The position numbers and the translations under genes are program-made. A stretch of DNA of 64,000 nucleotides from Tachypleus tridentatus (Eukaryota > Arthropoda > Merostomata > Xiphosura > Limulidae), in contig NC_134832.1 of the NCBI RefSeq assembly GCF_004210375.1, forward strand, positions 155,431,592-155,495,591, written 5' to 3'. This document shows, piece by piece, positions 1 to 13,400 of the stretch. Every line of letters begins with the position of its first letter. Positions within the stretch are counted from its first letter, which is position 1. The notes under the pieces are model-generated. The model worked only from the letters and a program-made list of their open reading frames with translations, searched no databases and was not told the DNA's origin.

Positions 1-1440
1 ATCTTTCATATAATAGAGAGAATTTTCTGTGTTACTATCTGTTTCATATAATACTGAGAATTGTCTGCATTACAATTACCTTTCATGTAATACTGGGAAT
101 TGTTTAGGTCACTCTAATCTCTTATAAAGCACTGGGAATTGTCTGTGTTACTATTTTCTTTCATATAATACTGGGAATTGTCCGGGTTACTATTTCCTTT
201 TATAGAAAATTGGGAATTGTCCTTGTTACTATTATCTTTCATATAATAATTCGAATTAACTGGGTTACTATTATTTTTAATAGAATCCTGGGAATTGTCT
301 TTGTTACTATTATTTTTCATGTAATGCTGAGAATTATCTGTGTTACTATTTTCTTTCATAGAATGCTTGGAATTGTCTGAGTTACTATTTTTTTTCATAA
401 AATACTAGGAATTGTCTATGTTACTTTTTTATTCCATATAATACTGGGAATTTTCTGGGTTACTATTTTTCTTTATAAAAACTGGGAATTTTCTAAGTTA
501 CTATAATATTTTATATAATACTTGGAATTGTCTTGGTTACTATTTTCCTTAATTGAAACCTAGGAATTGTCTGTGCTACTATTTTCTTTTATAGAATACT
601 TTGATATGTTTCGATAATTATTATTTTTCATATAATAGGAGGAATTGTTTGGATAACTGTTTTTTTTTTTTCCTTAGATAACAGGTAATTTTCTCGGTTA
701 CTATTATTTTTGATAGATTACTGGGAATTGTCTGTGTTACTATTTTCTTTCAAAAAATACTGGGAATTGTATGTGTTACTTTTTTCCTTCTTAGAATACT
801 GGACTTAGAATACTAGAAGTCTGGACTCCTATTTTCTTTTATGGAAAACTCGGAATTGTCTTGGTTACTATAATCTTTCATATAATTCTAGGAATTATCT
901 GGGTTGCTACTATCTTTTACAGAATATTGTAAACTGTTTGGGTTACTATTTTCTTTAATAGAATACTCGGAATTGTTTGGGTTACTTTTTACTGTTATAA
1001 AAATTGGGAATTGTGTGAATTGCCTTTATCTTTCACAGAATACTGAGAATTGTCGGTATTATATTCTCTTTCATATAATACTGGAAATTGTCTTAGTTAC
1101 TATTTTCTTTCATATAATAATAAGAATTTTCTAGGTTACTACATTTTTCATAGAATGCTTGGAATTCTCTGTGTTTCTGTTTTTTTTCATAGAAAACTCG
1201 GAATTGTTTGGGTGACCGTCTTCTTTCATATAATATGGGAATTATTTGGGTTACTATTATCTTTTATACAATACTGGGAATCGTTTGGGTTACTATTATC
1301 TTCTATACAATACTGGCAATTGTCCAGTTACCATTTTCTTTCATAAAATCTTGGGAATAGTCTGGGTTACTATTTTTTTAGAAAACTGGGCATTATTTGT
1401 GTTACTTTTATCTTTCATATAATACTGGGAATTGTCTGTG

Positions 1441-1835
1441 CTACTATTATTTTTTTATACAATATCGAGAATTGTCTGTGTTACTATTTTATTTCATAGA
1501 ATACTTTGATATGTTTGGATAATTATTATCTTTTATATAATACTGGGAATTGTCTGGGTTACTGTTTTCTACCTAAAAATACTGGGAATTGTATGTGTTA
1601 CTAATTTATTCCATAAAATACTGGGAATTTTCTGTGTTACTATTATTTTTCATACAATATCGAGAATTGTCTGTGTTACTATTTTATTTCATAGAACACT
1701 TTGATATGTTTGGATAATTATTATCTTTTATATAATACTGGGAATTGTCTGGGTTACTGTTTTCTACCTAAAAATACTGGGAATTGTATGTGTTACTAAT
1801 TTATTCCATAAAATACTGGGAATTTTCTGTGTTAA
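1441..1835. repeat. five-unit (195-bp) higher-order duplication in the 39-bp array
   Basis: The sequence beginning acaatatcgagaattg at 1459 recurs at 1654, an offset of 195 bp or five 39-bp units. The copies share private variants, including tttgatatgtttggataatt and a block containing ttctacctaaaaatactg. This is a small higher-order repeat, independent of the 3.39-kb duplication. Confidence 0.85.
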
Positions 1836-3680
1836 TATTTTATTTCTTAGAATACTGGGAATTGTCTGGACTGCTATTTTCTTGAAAACTAGGAATTGAC
1901 TTGGTTAATATTTTCTTTCATATAATAATGGGAATTGTCTGGGTTATTTTTTTCATAGAATACTGGGAATTCTCTGTGTTATTATTTTATTTCAAGAAAA
2001 CTCAGAATAGTTTGGGTTACTATTATCTTTCATATAACACTGGGAATTGTCTGGGTTACCGTTATATTTCATATAATACGGGGAATTATCAGGGTTAATG
2101 TTATCTTTCTAGATTACTGAGAATTTTCTGTTGTCCTTTTTTCTTTTTTATAAAATACTGGGTATTGTATGTGTTACTATTTTATTCCATATAATACTGG
2201 GAATCTTCTGTGTTACTATTATCTTTCATATAATTCTAGGAATTATCTGGGTTGCTACTATCTTTTATAGAATTCTGTATATTGTCTGTGTTACTATTTT
2301 TGATAGAATAATCGAAATTATGTGGGTTATTTTTTTCTTTATAAAATTGGGAAATTTTGTGAATTACTATTATCTTTCATAGAATACTGGGAATTGTCTG
2401 AGTTACTACTTGCTTCCATATAATAATAACAATTTTCTAGGTTATTATTTTTTTCATAGAATACTGGGAAATCTCTGTGTTATTATTTTCTTTCACAGAA
2501 AATTCGGAATAGTTTTGGTTTTCATTATTTTTCATATAATACTGGGAATTGTCTGGGTTACTAATATCATTCATATAATTCTGGGTATTGTCAGGGTCAC
2601 TATTTTTTTCACAGAATACTAGAATTATCTCTGTTACTATTATCTTTCATATAATACTGGGAATTGTCTGATTTACGATTACCTTTCATATACTACTAAG
2701 AATTGTATCTGTTGCTATTTACTTTTATAGAATACTTCGAATTGCCTTGGTTGCTATTTCCTTTTATAAAATCTCGGAATTTTCTGGGTTTCTCTTACCT
2801 TTCATATGAAACTGGGAATTGTCTGTGTTTCTATTATCTTTAATAGAATACTGGAATTTTTCTGTGCAACTATTATCTTTCATAGAACACCGAGAATTGT
2901 CTGTGTTACAATTTTCGTTCTTTGAATCCTTGGGATTGTCTAGGTTAATATTTTTTATAGAAAACTTGGAATTGTCTGGGTTACTATTAACTTTCATATA
3001 CTACTGGGATTTGTCTGGGTTACTATTATCTTTCATATAATGCTGGCAATAGTCTAGTTACTATTTTCTTTCATAGAATCCAGGGTATTGTCTGGGTTAT
3101 TTTTTTTATAGAAAACTGGGAATTATCTGTGTTACTATTTACTTTTATAGATTACTGGAAATTGTCTGGTATTCTATTTTCTCTCATAGAATGCTGGGAA
3201 TTTTATGGGTTTTTCTTTTCATTTATAGAAAACTGGGAATTGTCTGGGTTCCTATTATTTTTAACATAACACTGGGTATTGTCTGTGTTACTATTATATT
3301 TCTAAGAATACTGGGAATTATCTATGTTACTATTTTCTTTCATATAATACTTCGAATTGTCTGGGTTCCTATTATCTTTCATTTAATTATGGGCTTGTCT
3401 GTATTACTATTTTTTCCATAGAATACTGGGAATTGTTTGTGTTACTATTATATTTCATAGAATATTTCGAATTCTCTGGTTTACTACTTCCTATTATAGA
3501 ATACTGGGAATTGTCTCTGTTACTATTTCCTTTTATAGAATACTTCGAATTGACTGGGTTACTATTTCCTTTCCAAGAAAACTGTTAATTGTCTGGGTTA
3601 CTATTACCTTTCATATAATACTGGGAATTGTCTGGGTTACTATTATCTTACATATAACATTGGCAATTGTCTAGTTACTA

Positions 3681-6600
3681 TTATCTTCCATACAATACCG
3701 ATAATTGTCTGTGTTACTATTTTCTTTCATAGAATACTTAAATATATTTGGATAACTATTATGTTTCATATAATACTGTGAATTATCTGGGTTACTATTT
3801 TTTCATTGAATACTGAGGATTGTCTGTGTTATTATTTTCTTCAACAGAACACTCGGAATAGTTTGGATTTCCATTATCTTTCATATAATACTGGGAATTG
3901 TTTGAGTTATTATTTTCTTTTATAGAAAACTGGTAATAGTCTGGGTTACTATTTTCTTTCACAGAATACGCGAAATTCTATTTGTTACTTTTCTTGTTTA
4001 TAAAAAAAAATTGTTATTGTGTGTATTAGTATTATCTTTAATAGGATACTGATAATTGTTTGTGTTACTATTTCCTTTTATAGAAAACTGGGAATCATCT
4101 GCTTAACTATTAACTTTAATATAATCCTGGGAATTGTTTTGGTTACTATTATATTTCATAAAATACTGGAAATTCTCTGTGCTATTATTAAATTTCATAG
4201 AATAACGAGAATTGTCTGTGTTACAATTTTCTTTTATAGAATAATTTGAATTGTTTGGATTACTATAATCTTTCATATATTACTGGTAATTTTCTGGGTT
4301 ACTGTTATCTTTTATAGGATACTTGTAATTGGCTGGGTTCCTTTTATTTTTCATATAATAATAGGAATTGTCTGTATCACTATTTTTTTCATAGAATACT
4401 GTGAATTGTCTGTGTTACTAATATCTTTATAGAATACTGGGAATTGTCTTTGTTATATTTTTTAAAAGAATACTGGTAATTGTCAGGTTTACTATTTTCT
4501 TCCATAAAATAATGGGAATTTTCTAGGTTACTATTTTTTCATAGAATACTGGGAACTCTCTGTGTTACTATTTTTTCTTAGAGTACTAGAAATTGTCTGT
4601 GTTTTATTTTTTCATAGAAAACTAAAAATTGTTTGGGTTACCTTCTTCTTTCATATAACACTGGGAATTGTTTGAGTTACTAATTTATTTTATAGAAAAC
4701 TGGTAATAGTCTGGTTTACTATTTTCTTTCACAGAATACGAGGAATTCTTTTTTCTTTTTTATAAAAAAAATTGGTATTGTGTGTATTACTATTATCTTT
4801 AATAGGATACTGAGAATTGTTTGTGTTATATTTTCTTTCATAGATTACTAAAATTGTCTGGGATATTATTTTCTCTCATAGAATACTGGGAATTTTATGG
4901 GTTTTTCTTTTCATTTATAGAAAACTGGGAATTGTCTGGGTTCCTATTATCTTTAACATAACACTGGGTATTGTCTGTGTTAGTATTATATTTCTTAGAA
5001 TACTTGGAATTATCTATATTACTATTTTCTTTCATATAATACTTCGAATTGTCTGGGTTCCTATTATCTTTCATGTAATTATTGGACTTGTCTGTGTTAC
5101 TATTTTTTCCATAGAATACTGGAAATTTTTTGTGTTACAATTATCTTTCACAGAATATTTCGATTTCTCTTGTTTACTACTTCCTTTTATAGAAAACTGG
5201 GAATTGTCTGGGTTCCTATTATCTTTCGTATAATAATGAGAATTGTCTGTGTTACTATTTTTTTTTTTAATTGGATTTGTCTGTGTTACAGTTATCTCTG
5301 ATATAATACTGGGATTTTTCTAGGTTACTATTATCATTCATAGAATACTGGAAATTGATTGTGTTACTTTTACCTTTCATATAATACCGGGAATTGTCTC
5401 TGTTACTATTTCCTTTTATTGAATACTTCGAATTGACTGGGTTACTATTTCCTTTCAAAGAAAACTGTTAATTGTCTTGGTTACTCTTACCTTTCATATA
5501 ATACTGAGAATTGTCTGGGTTACTACTATCTTTCATAGAATCCTGGGAAATGTTTGGACTACTATTTATTACAGAGAACTGGGAATTACTTGTGTTAGTA
5601 TTATCTTTCATATAATACTAAGAATTGACTTGGTTACTATTTTCTTTCATAGAATACTAAGAATTGTCTCTGTTACTATTATCTTTCATATAATATTGGC
5701 AATTGTGTGTGCTACTATTATCTTCCATACAATACCGAGAATTGTCTGTGTTACTATTTGCTTTCATAGAATACTTTGATATGTTTGGATAACTATTACC
5801 TTTCATATAATACTGGGAATTGTCTTGATTACTATTATCTTTCACAGAATACTGAGAATTATGTGTTGTCCTTTTTTTATTTTTATAAAATACTGGGAAT
5901 TGTATGTGTTACTACTTTATTCCATATAATACAGGGAATCTTCTGGGTTACTATTATATTTCATATAATTCTAGGAATTATCTGGGTTGCTACTATCTTT
6001 TATAGAATTCTGTAAATTGTCTGTGTTACTGTTTTTTCTAGAATAATCGAAATTATGTGGGTTACTTTTTAATTTATAAAATTGGGAAATTTTTCAATTA
6101 CTATTATCTTTCATAGAATACTGGAATAGTTTTTGTTACTATTACCTTTCATATAATACTGGAAATTGTGTGGGTTACTATTATTTTTCATAAAATAACG
6201 ATAATTGTTTTGTTACTATTTTCTTTTATAGAATACTTTTAATTGTTTGGATTACGATTATCTTTCATATAATACCTGGAATTGTCTGTGTTACTATTTC
6301 CTTTCATAGAATACTTTGAATTGTCTGGGTTAATATTTCCATTTTAAAAAAAAGGAATTTTCTGGGTTACTATTATCTTTTATAGAATAGATGGAATTAT
6401 CTGGGTTACTATGATTTTCCATATAATACTGCAAATTGTCTGTGTTACTATTTTCTTTCATAAATTACTGGGAATTGTACGTGTTACTATTTTATTCCAT
6501 ATAATACTGGGAATCTTCTGGGTTACTATTATATTTCATGGAATATTGTGAATTATCTGGGTTACTATTACCTTTCATATGAAACTGGGAATTGTCTGAA

Positions 6601-9600
6601 TAACTATTATCTTTCATACAATACTGGAAATTGTCTGAGCTACTATTTTCTTTCATAGAATACTCGGAATTGTCTTAGTTAACATTCTTTCCATATAATA
6701 CTGAGAATTTTCTGGGTCACAATTATCTTTCATTGAATACTGGGAATTGTCTGGGTTATTATTATTTTTCATAGAATCCCTGAAATTTCGAGGGTCACTA
6801 TTATCTTTAATAGAATATCGTGAATTGTCCGGTTACTATTGTCTTTCATAGAATTCGTGGGTTTGTTTGGATAACTATTACCTTTCATATAATACTGGGA
6901 ATTGTCTGGGTTTCTATAATCTTTAATATAATACTGTGAATTATCTGTATTACTATTATTTTTCAAAGAATACCGGGAATTCTCTGCGTTACTTTTATTT
7001 TATAAAAAGCTAAGAAATATCTGGGTTACTATTGTCTTTCATACAATACTGGGAATTGTCTGTGTTACTATTATCTTCCATACAATACCGATAATTGTCT
7101 GTGTTACTATTTTCTTTCATAGAATACTTAAATATATTTGGATAACTATTATGTTTCATATAATACTGTGAATTATCTGGGTTACTATTTTTTCATTGAA
7201 TACTGAGGATTGTCTGTGTTATTATTTTCTTCAACAGAACACTCGGAATAGTTTGGATTTCCATTATCTTTCATATAATACTGGGAATTGTTTGAGTTAT
7301 TATTTTCTTTTATAGAAAACTGGTAATAGTCTGGGTTACTATTTTCTTTCACAGAATACGCGAAATTCTATTTGTTACTTTTCTTGTTTATAAAAAAAAA
7401 TTGTTATTGTGTGTATTAGTATTATCTTTAATAGGATACTGATAATTGTTTGTGTTACTATTTCCTTTTATAGAAAACTGGGAATCATCTGCTTAACTAT
7501 TAACTTTAATATAATCCTGGGAATTGTTTTGGTTACTATTATATTTCATAAAATACTGGAAATTCTCTGTGCTATTATTAAATTTCATAGAATAACGAGA
7601 ATTGTCTGTGTTACAATTTTCTTTTATAGAATAATTTGAATTGTTTGGATTACTATAATCTTTCATATATTACTGGTAATTTTCTGGGTTACTGTTATCT
7701 TTTATAGGATACTTGTAATTGGCTGGGTTCCTTTTATTTTTCATATAATAATAGGAATTGTCTGTATCACTATTTTTTTCATAGAATACTGTGAATTGTC
7801 TGTGTTACTAATATCTTTTATAGAATACTGGGAATTGTCTTTGTTATATTTTTTAAAAGAATACTGGTAATTGTCAGGTTTACTATTTTCTTCCATAAAA
7901 TAATGGGAATTTTCTAGGTTACTATTTTTTCATAGAATACTGGGAACTCTCTGTGTTACTATTTTTTCTTAGAGTACTAGAAATTGTCTGTGTTTTATTT
8001 TTTCATAGAAAACTAAAAATTGTTTGGGTTACCTTCTTCTTTCATATAACACTGGGAATTGTTTGAGTTACTAATTTATTTTATAGAAAACTGGTAATAG
8101 TCTGGTTTACTATTTTCTTTCACAGAATACGAGGAATTCTTTTTTCTTTTTTATAAAAAAAATTGGTATTGTGTGTATTACTATTATCTTTAATAGGATA
8201 CTGAGAATTGTTTGTGTTATATTTTCTTTCATAGATTACTAAAAATTGTCTGGGATATTATTTTCTCTCATAGAATACTGGGAATTTTATGGGTTTTTCT
8301 TTTCATTTATAGAAAACTGGGAATTGTCTGGGTTCCTATTATCTTTAACATAACACTGGGTATTGTCTGTGTTAGTATTATATTTCTTAGAATACTTGGA
8401 ATTATCTATATTACTATTTTCTTTCATATAATACTTCGAATTGTCTGGGTTCCTATTATCTTTCATGTAATTATTGGACTTGTCTGTGTTACTATTTTTT
8501 CCATAGAATACTGGAAATTTTTTGTGTTACAATTATCTTTCACAGAATATTTCGATTTCTCTTGTTTACTACTTCCTTTTATAGAAAACTGGGAATTGTC
8601 TGGGTTCCTATTATCTTTCGTATAATAATGAGAATTGTCTGTGTTACTATTTTTTTTTTTAATTGGATTTGTCTGTGTTACAGTTATCTCTGATATAATA
8701 CTGGGATTTTTCTAGGTTACTATTATCATTCATAGAATACTGGAAATTGATTGTGTTACTTTTACCTTTCATATAATACCGGGAATTGTCTCTGTTACTA
8801 TTTCCTTTTATTGAATACTTCGAATTGACTGGGTTACTATTTCCTTTCAAAGAAAACTGTTAATTGTCTTGGTTACTCTTACCTTTCATATAATACTGAG
8901 AATTGTCTGGGTTACTACTATCTTTCATAGAATCCTGGGAAATGTTTGGACTACTATTTATTACAGAGAACTGGGAATTACTTGTGTTAGTATTATCTTT
9001 CATATAATACTAAGAATTGACTTGGTTACTATTTTCTTTCATAGAATACTAAGAATTGTCTCTGTTACTATTATCTTTCATATAATATTGGCAATTGTGT
9101 GTGCTACTATTATCTTCCATACAATACCGAGAATTGTCTGTGTTACTATTTGCTTTCATAGAATACTTTGATATGTTTGGATAACTATTACCTTTCATAT
9201 AATACTGGGAATTGTCTTGATTACTATTATCTTTCACAGAATACTGAGAATTATGTGTTGTCCTTTTTTTATTTTTATAAAATACTGGGAATTGTATGTG
9301 TTACTACTTTATTCCATATAATACAGGGAATCTTCTGGGTTACTATTATATTTCATATAATTCTAGGAATTATCTGGGTTGCTACTATCTTTTATAGAAT
9401 TCTGTAAATTGTCTGTGTTACTGTTTTTTTCTAGAATAATCGAAATTATGTGGGTTACTTTTTAATTTATAAAATTGGGAAATTTTTCAATTACTATTAT
9501 CTTTCATAGAATACTGGAATAGTTTTTGTTACTATTACCTTTCATATAATACTGGAAATTGTGTGGGTTACTATTATTTTTCATAAAATAACGAGAATTG

Positions 9601-10468
9601 TTTTTGTTACTATTTTCTTTTATAGAATACTTTTAATTGTTTGGATTACGATTATCTTTCATATAATACCTGGAATTGTCTGTGTTACTATTTCCTTTCA
9701 TAGAATACTTTGAATTGTCTGGGTTAATATTTCCATTTTTAAAAAAAGGAATTTTCTGGGTTACTATTATCTTTTATAGAATAGATGGAATTATCTGGGT
9801 TACTATGATTTTCCATATAATACTGCAAATTGTCTGTGTTACTATTTTCTTTCATAAATTACTGGGAATTGTACGTGTTACTATTTTATTCCATATAATA
9901 CTGGGAATCTTCTGGGTTACTATTATATTTCATGGAATATTGTGAATTATCTGGGTTACTATTACCTTTCATATGAAACTGGGAATTGTCTGAATAACTA
10001 TTATCTTTCATACAATACTGGAAATTGTCTGAGCTACTATTTTCTTTCATAGAATACTCGGAATTGTCTTAGTTAACATTCTTTCCATATAATACTGAGA
10101 ATTTTCTGGGTCACAATTATCTTTCATTGAATACTGGGAATTGTCTGGGTTATTATTATTTTTCATAGAATCCCTGAAATTTCGAGGGTCACTATTATCT
10201 TTAATAGAATATCGTGAATTGTCCGGTTACTATTGTCTTTCATAGAATTCGTGGGTTTGTTTGGATAACTATTACCTTTCATATAATACTGGGAATTGTC
10301 TGGGTTTCTATAATCTTTAATATAATACTGTGAATTATCTGTATTACTATTATTTTTCAAAGAATACCGGGAATTCTCTGCGTTACTTTTATTTTATAAA
10401 AAGCTAAGAAATATCTGGGTTACTATTGTCTTTCATACAATACTGGGAATTGTCTGTGTTACTATTAT
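3681..10468. repeat. 3.39-kb tandem segmental duplication inside the 39-bp array
   Basis: The block from about 3681 to 7070 is repeated almost perfectly from about 7071 to 10468. The offset is 3390 at the left and 3394 at the right, close to 87 units of 39 bp. Differences are a few one- or two-base indels in T or A runs, such as near 4435 versus 7826. Long shared stretches include otherwise rare variants. Both breakpoints fall in the common motif gttactattatctt, which suggests unequal crossover between units. A recent biological duplication is likely; an assembly or polishing artefact is the alternative. Confidence 0.93.
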
Positions 10469-13400
10469 CTTTGATATAATACTTTTAATTGTTTATGTTA
10501 CCATTTTCTTTCATAGAATACTTCGAATTGACTGGGTTACCACTTTGATTTATAGAAAACTAGGAATTATCTGGGTTACTATTACCTTTCATATGAAACT
10601 GGGAATTGTCTGAACAACTATTCTCTTTCGTACAATACTGGAAATTGTCTGAGCTACTATTATTTTTCATAGAGTACTGAGAATTGTCTGTGTTACTATG
10701 TTATATCATAGAATACTTTGAATTGACTGGGTTACTATTTCCAGTTACAGAAAACTAGAAATGATCTTGTTTACTGTTTTCTTTCATAAAATTTCTTGGA
10801 TTGTCTGGCTTACTATTCTCTTTTATACAATACTTGGAATTATCTGGGTTACTATTATCTTTCATAGAATACTGGAAATTGTCTGAGCTACTATTATTTT
10901 TCATAGAATACCGAGAATAATCTGTGTTACCATTTTCTTTCATAGAATACTTTGAATTGTTTGAATTACTATTATCTTTCATATAATACTGGGAATTGTC
11001 TGGGTTACTATAATCTTTTATAGAATAATTGGAATTGTGTGGGAAACTATTATCCTTCATATAATACTGAGAATTGTCTGGGTTACAATTTTCTTTAATA
11101 AAATACCAGAAATTGTCTGGGTTACTCTTTTCTTTCATATAATACTCGGAATTTTCTGGGTTACTTTTTTCTTTTATAAAAGACTTGGAATTGTCAGGGT
11201 TATAATTTTCTTTCATAGAATACTGGAAATTGTCTCGGTTACTATTTTCTTCCATATAATACTGGGAATTTTCTGGGTGACTATTATCTTTCCTAGAATA
11301 CTAGGAATTCTCTTGGTTAATATTATCTTTCATATAATACTGGTATTTCTCTGTGTTACTATTATTTCTCTTATAATACTAGGATTTTTTTTTCCTACTA
11401 TTATCTTTCATAGAATGCAGAGAATTGTCTCTGTTTCTGTTTATTTTCATAGAATACTGGGAATTGTCTGTGTTACTATTTTCTTTCAATTAGTACTTCG
11501 AATTTTCTGTGTTACTATTCCCATTTATAGAAAACTGGGAATTTCATGGGTTACTTTTATCTTTCATATAATACTGGGAATTGTCTGGGTTATTATTATT
11601 TTTTTACATTTCCTGGAATTTTCTGGGATACTATTATATTTCATAGAATACCGTGAATTATCTGGTTGCTATTTAATTTGATCGAATTCGTGGGTTTGTT
11701 TGGATTAGTATGATCTTTCATAGAATACTGGGAATTTTCTGCGTCACTATTATTTTTCATAGAATACTGGGAATTGTCTGGTTTGTTATTATTTTGCATA
11801 AAATCCCTGAAATTTCCTGGGTTACTATTATCTTTAATAGAATACCGTGAATTGTCTGGCTACTATTTTCTTTCATAGAATCCCTGGAATTGTCGGGGTT
11901 ACTATTTTCTTTCATAGAATGCATGGAATTGTTTGGATTACTATGATCTTTCATATAATTCTTTGGAATTTTCTGTGTTACTATTATCTTTTATAGAATA
12001 CTTGGTATACTCTGGGTTACTGTGATCTTCCATATAAAACTGAGAATTGTATGGGTTACTATTTTCTTTCATAAAATACTGGGAATTGTATGTTTAACTA
12101 TTTTATTCCATATAATACTGAGAATTTTCTGGGTTACTATTATCTTTTATAGAATACTGGGAATAATCTTGGTTAGTATTATCTTCCATGGAACACTAAA
12201 AATTGTCTCGCTCACTATTTTCTTTTGTAGAAAACTGGGAATTGTATGGGTTACAATTATTTTTCATAGAATACTGGGAATTGTCTGTTCTGCTATTATC
12301 TTTCATAGAATACCCAGATTTGTCTAGGTTACTGTAATCTTTCATATAATACTGGAAATTCCTTTGTTACTATTTCCTTTTATAGAAAGCTGGGAATTGT
12401 CTTGGTTACTATTTTCTTCTATAGATCACTTTGAATTTTTTGGATTACTATTATTTTTTATATAGTACTGGGAATTGTCTGGGTTACTATTATCTTTCAT
12501 ATAATACCTGGAATAGTTTGTGTTACTATTTTCTTTCATAGAATACTTCGAATTGTCTTGGTTCTTATTATTTCCCATGTAATAATGGGAATTGTCTGTG
12601 TTACTATTTTTTTCATACACTACTGGGAATTCTTTGTGTTACTATTATCTTTCATAGAATACTTCGAATTGTCTGGGTTGCTATTATATTTTATATAATA
12701 ATGGGAGTTGTCTCTGTTACTATTTTTTCATAGTATACTGGGAATTGTCTGGGTTACTATATTCTTTCACAGACTACTGGGAATTGTTTGTGTTACTCTT
12801 ACCTTTCATATAATACTGGGAATTGTCTGTGTTACTATTTTCTTTCATAGAATACTTTGAATTGTCTGGGTTACTATTTCCTTTAAAAAAAAGTAATTTT
12901 CAGAGTTACTATTATCTTTCATATAATCCACGGAATTATCTGGGTTACTTTTTTTTTTTTCATAGAATACATTTAATTGTTTGGATTACTATGATCTTTC
13001 ATATAATTCTTTGGAATAATCTGAATTACTATTATCTTTTATAGAATACTTGCAATTATCTGGGTTACTATGATTTTCCATATAATACTTGAAATTGTAT
13101 GTGTTAATATTTTATTTCTTATAATACTGGGAATTATCTGGGTTACTATTATATTTCATAAAATACTGGGAATTATTTGGGTTACTATTACCTTTCATAT
13201 GAAACTGGGAATTATCTGAATAACTATTATCTTTCATACAATACTGGAAATTGTCTCAGCTACTATTATTTTTCATAGAATTCTGAGAATTGTCTGTGTT
13301 ACTATTTTCTTTCATAGAATACTCGAAATTTTCTGGGTTACCTTTCTCTTTTATAAAAAAAATGGGAATTGTCTGGTATACTATTATTATCTTTCATATT

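Noticed and set aside
10755..11681. Overlapping long ORFs (166 aa minus, 214 aa plus) in the 39-bp array, which could suggest a repetitive secreted protein
   Set aside because: A 39-bp period keeps all frames in register, so ORFs appear on both strands at once. Most of the array is interrupted by stops and indels, and there is no start context, signal peptide or unique domain.
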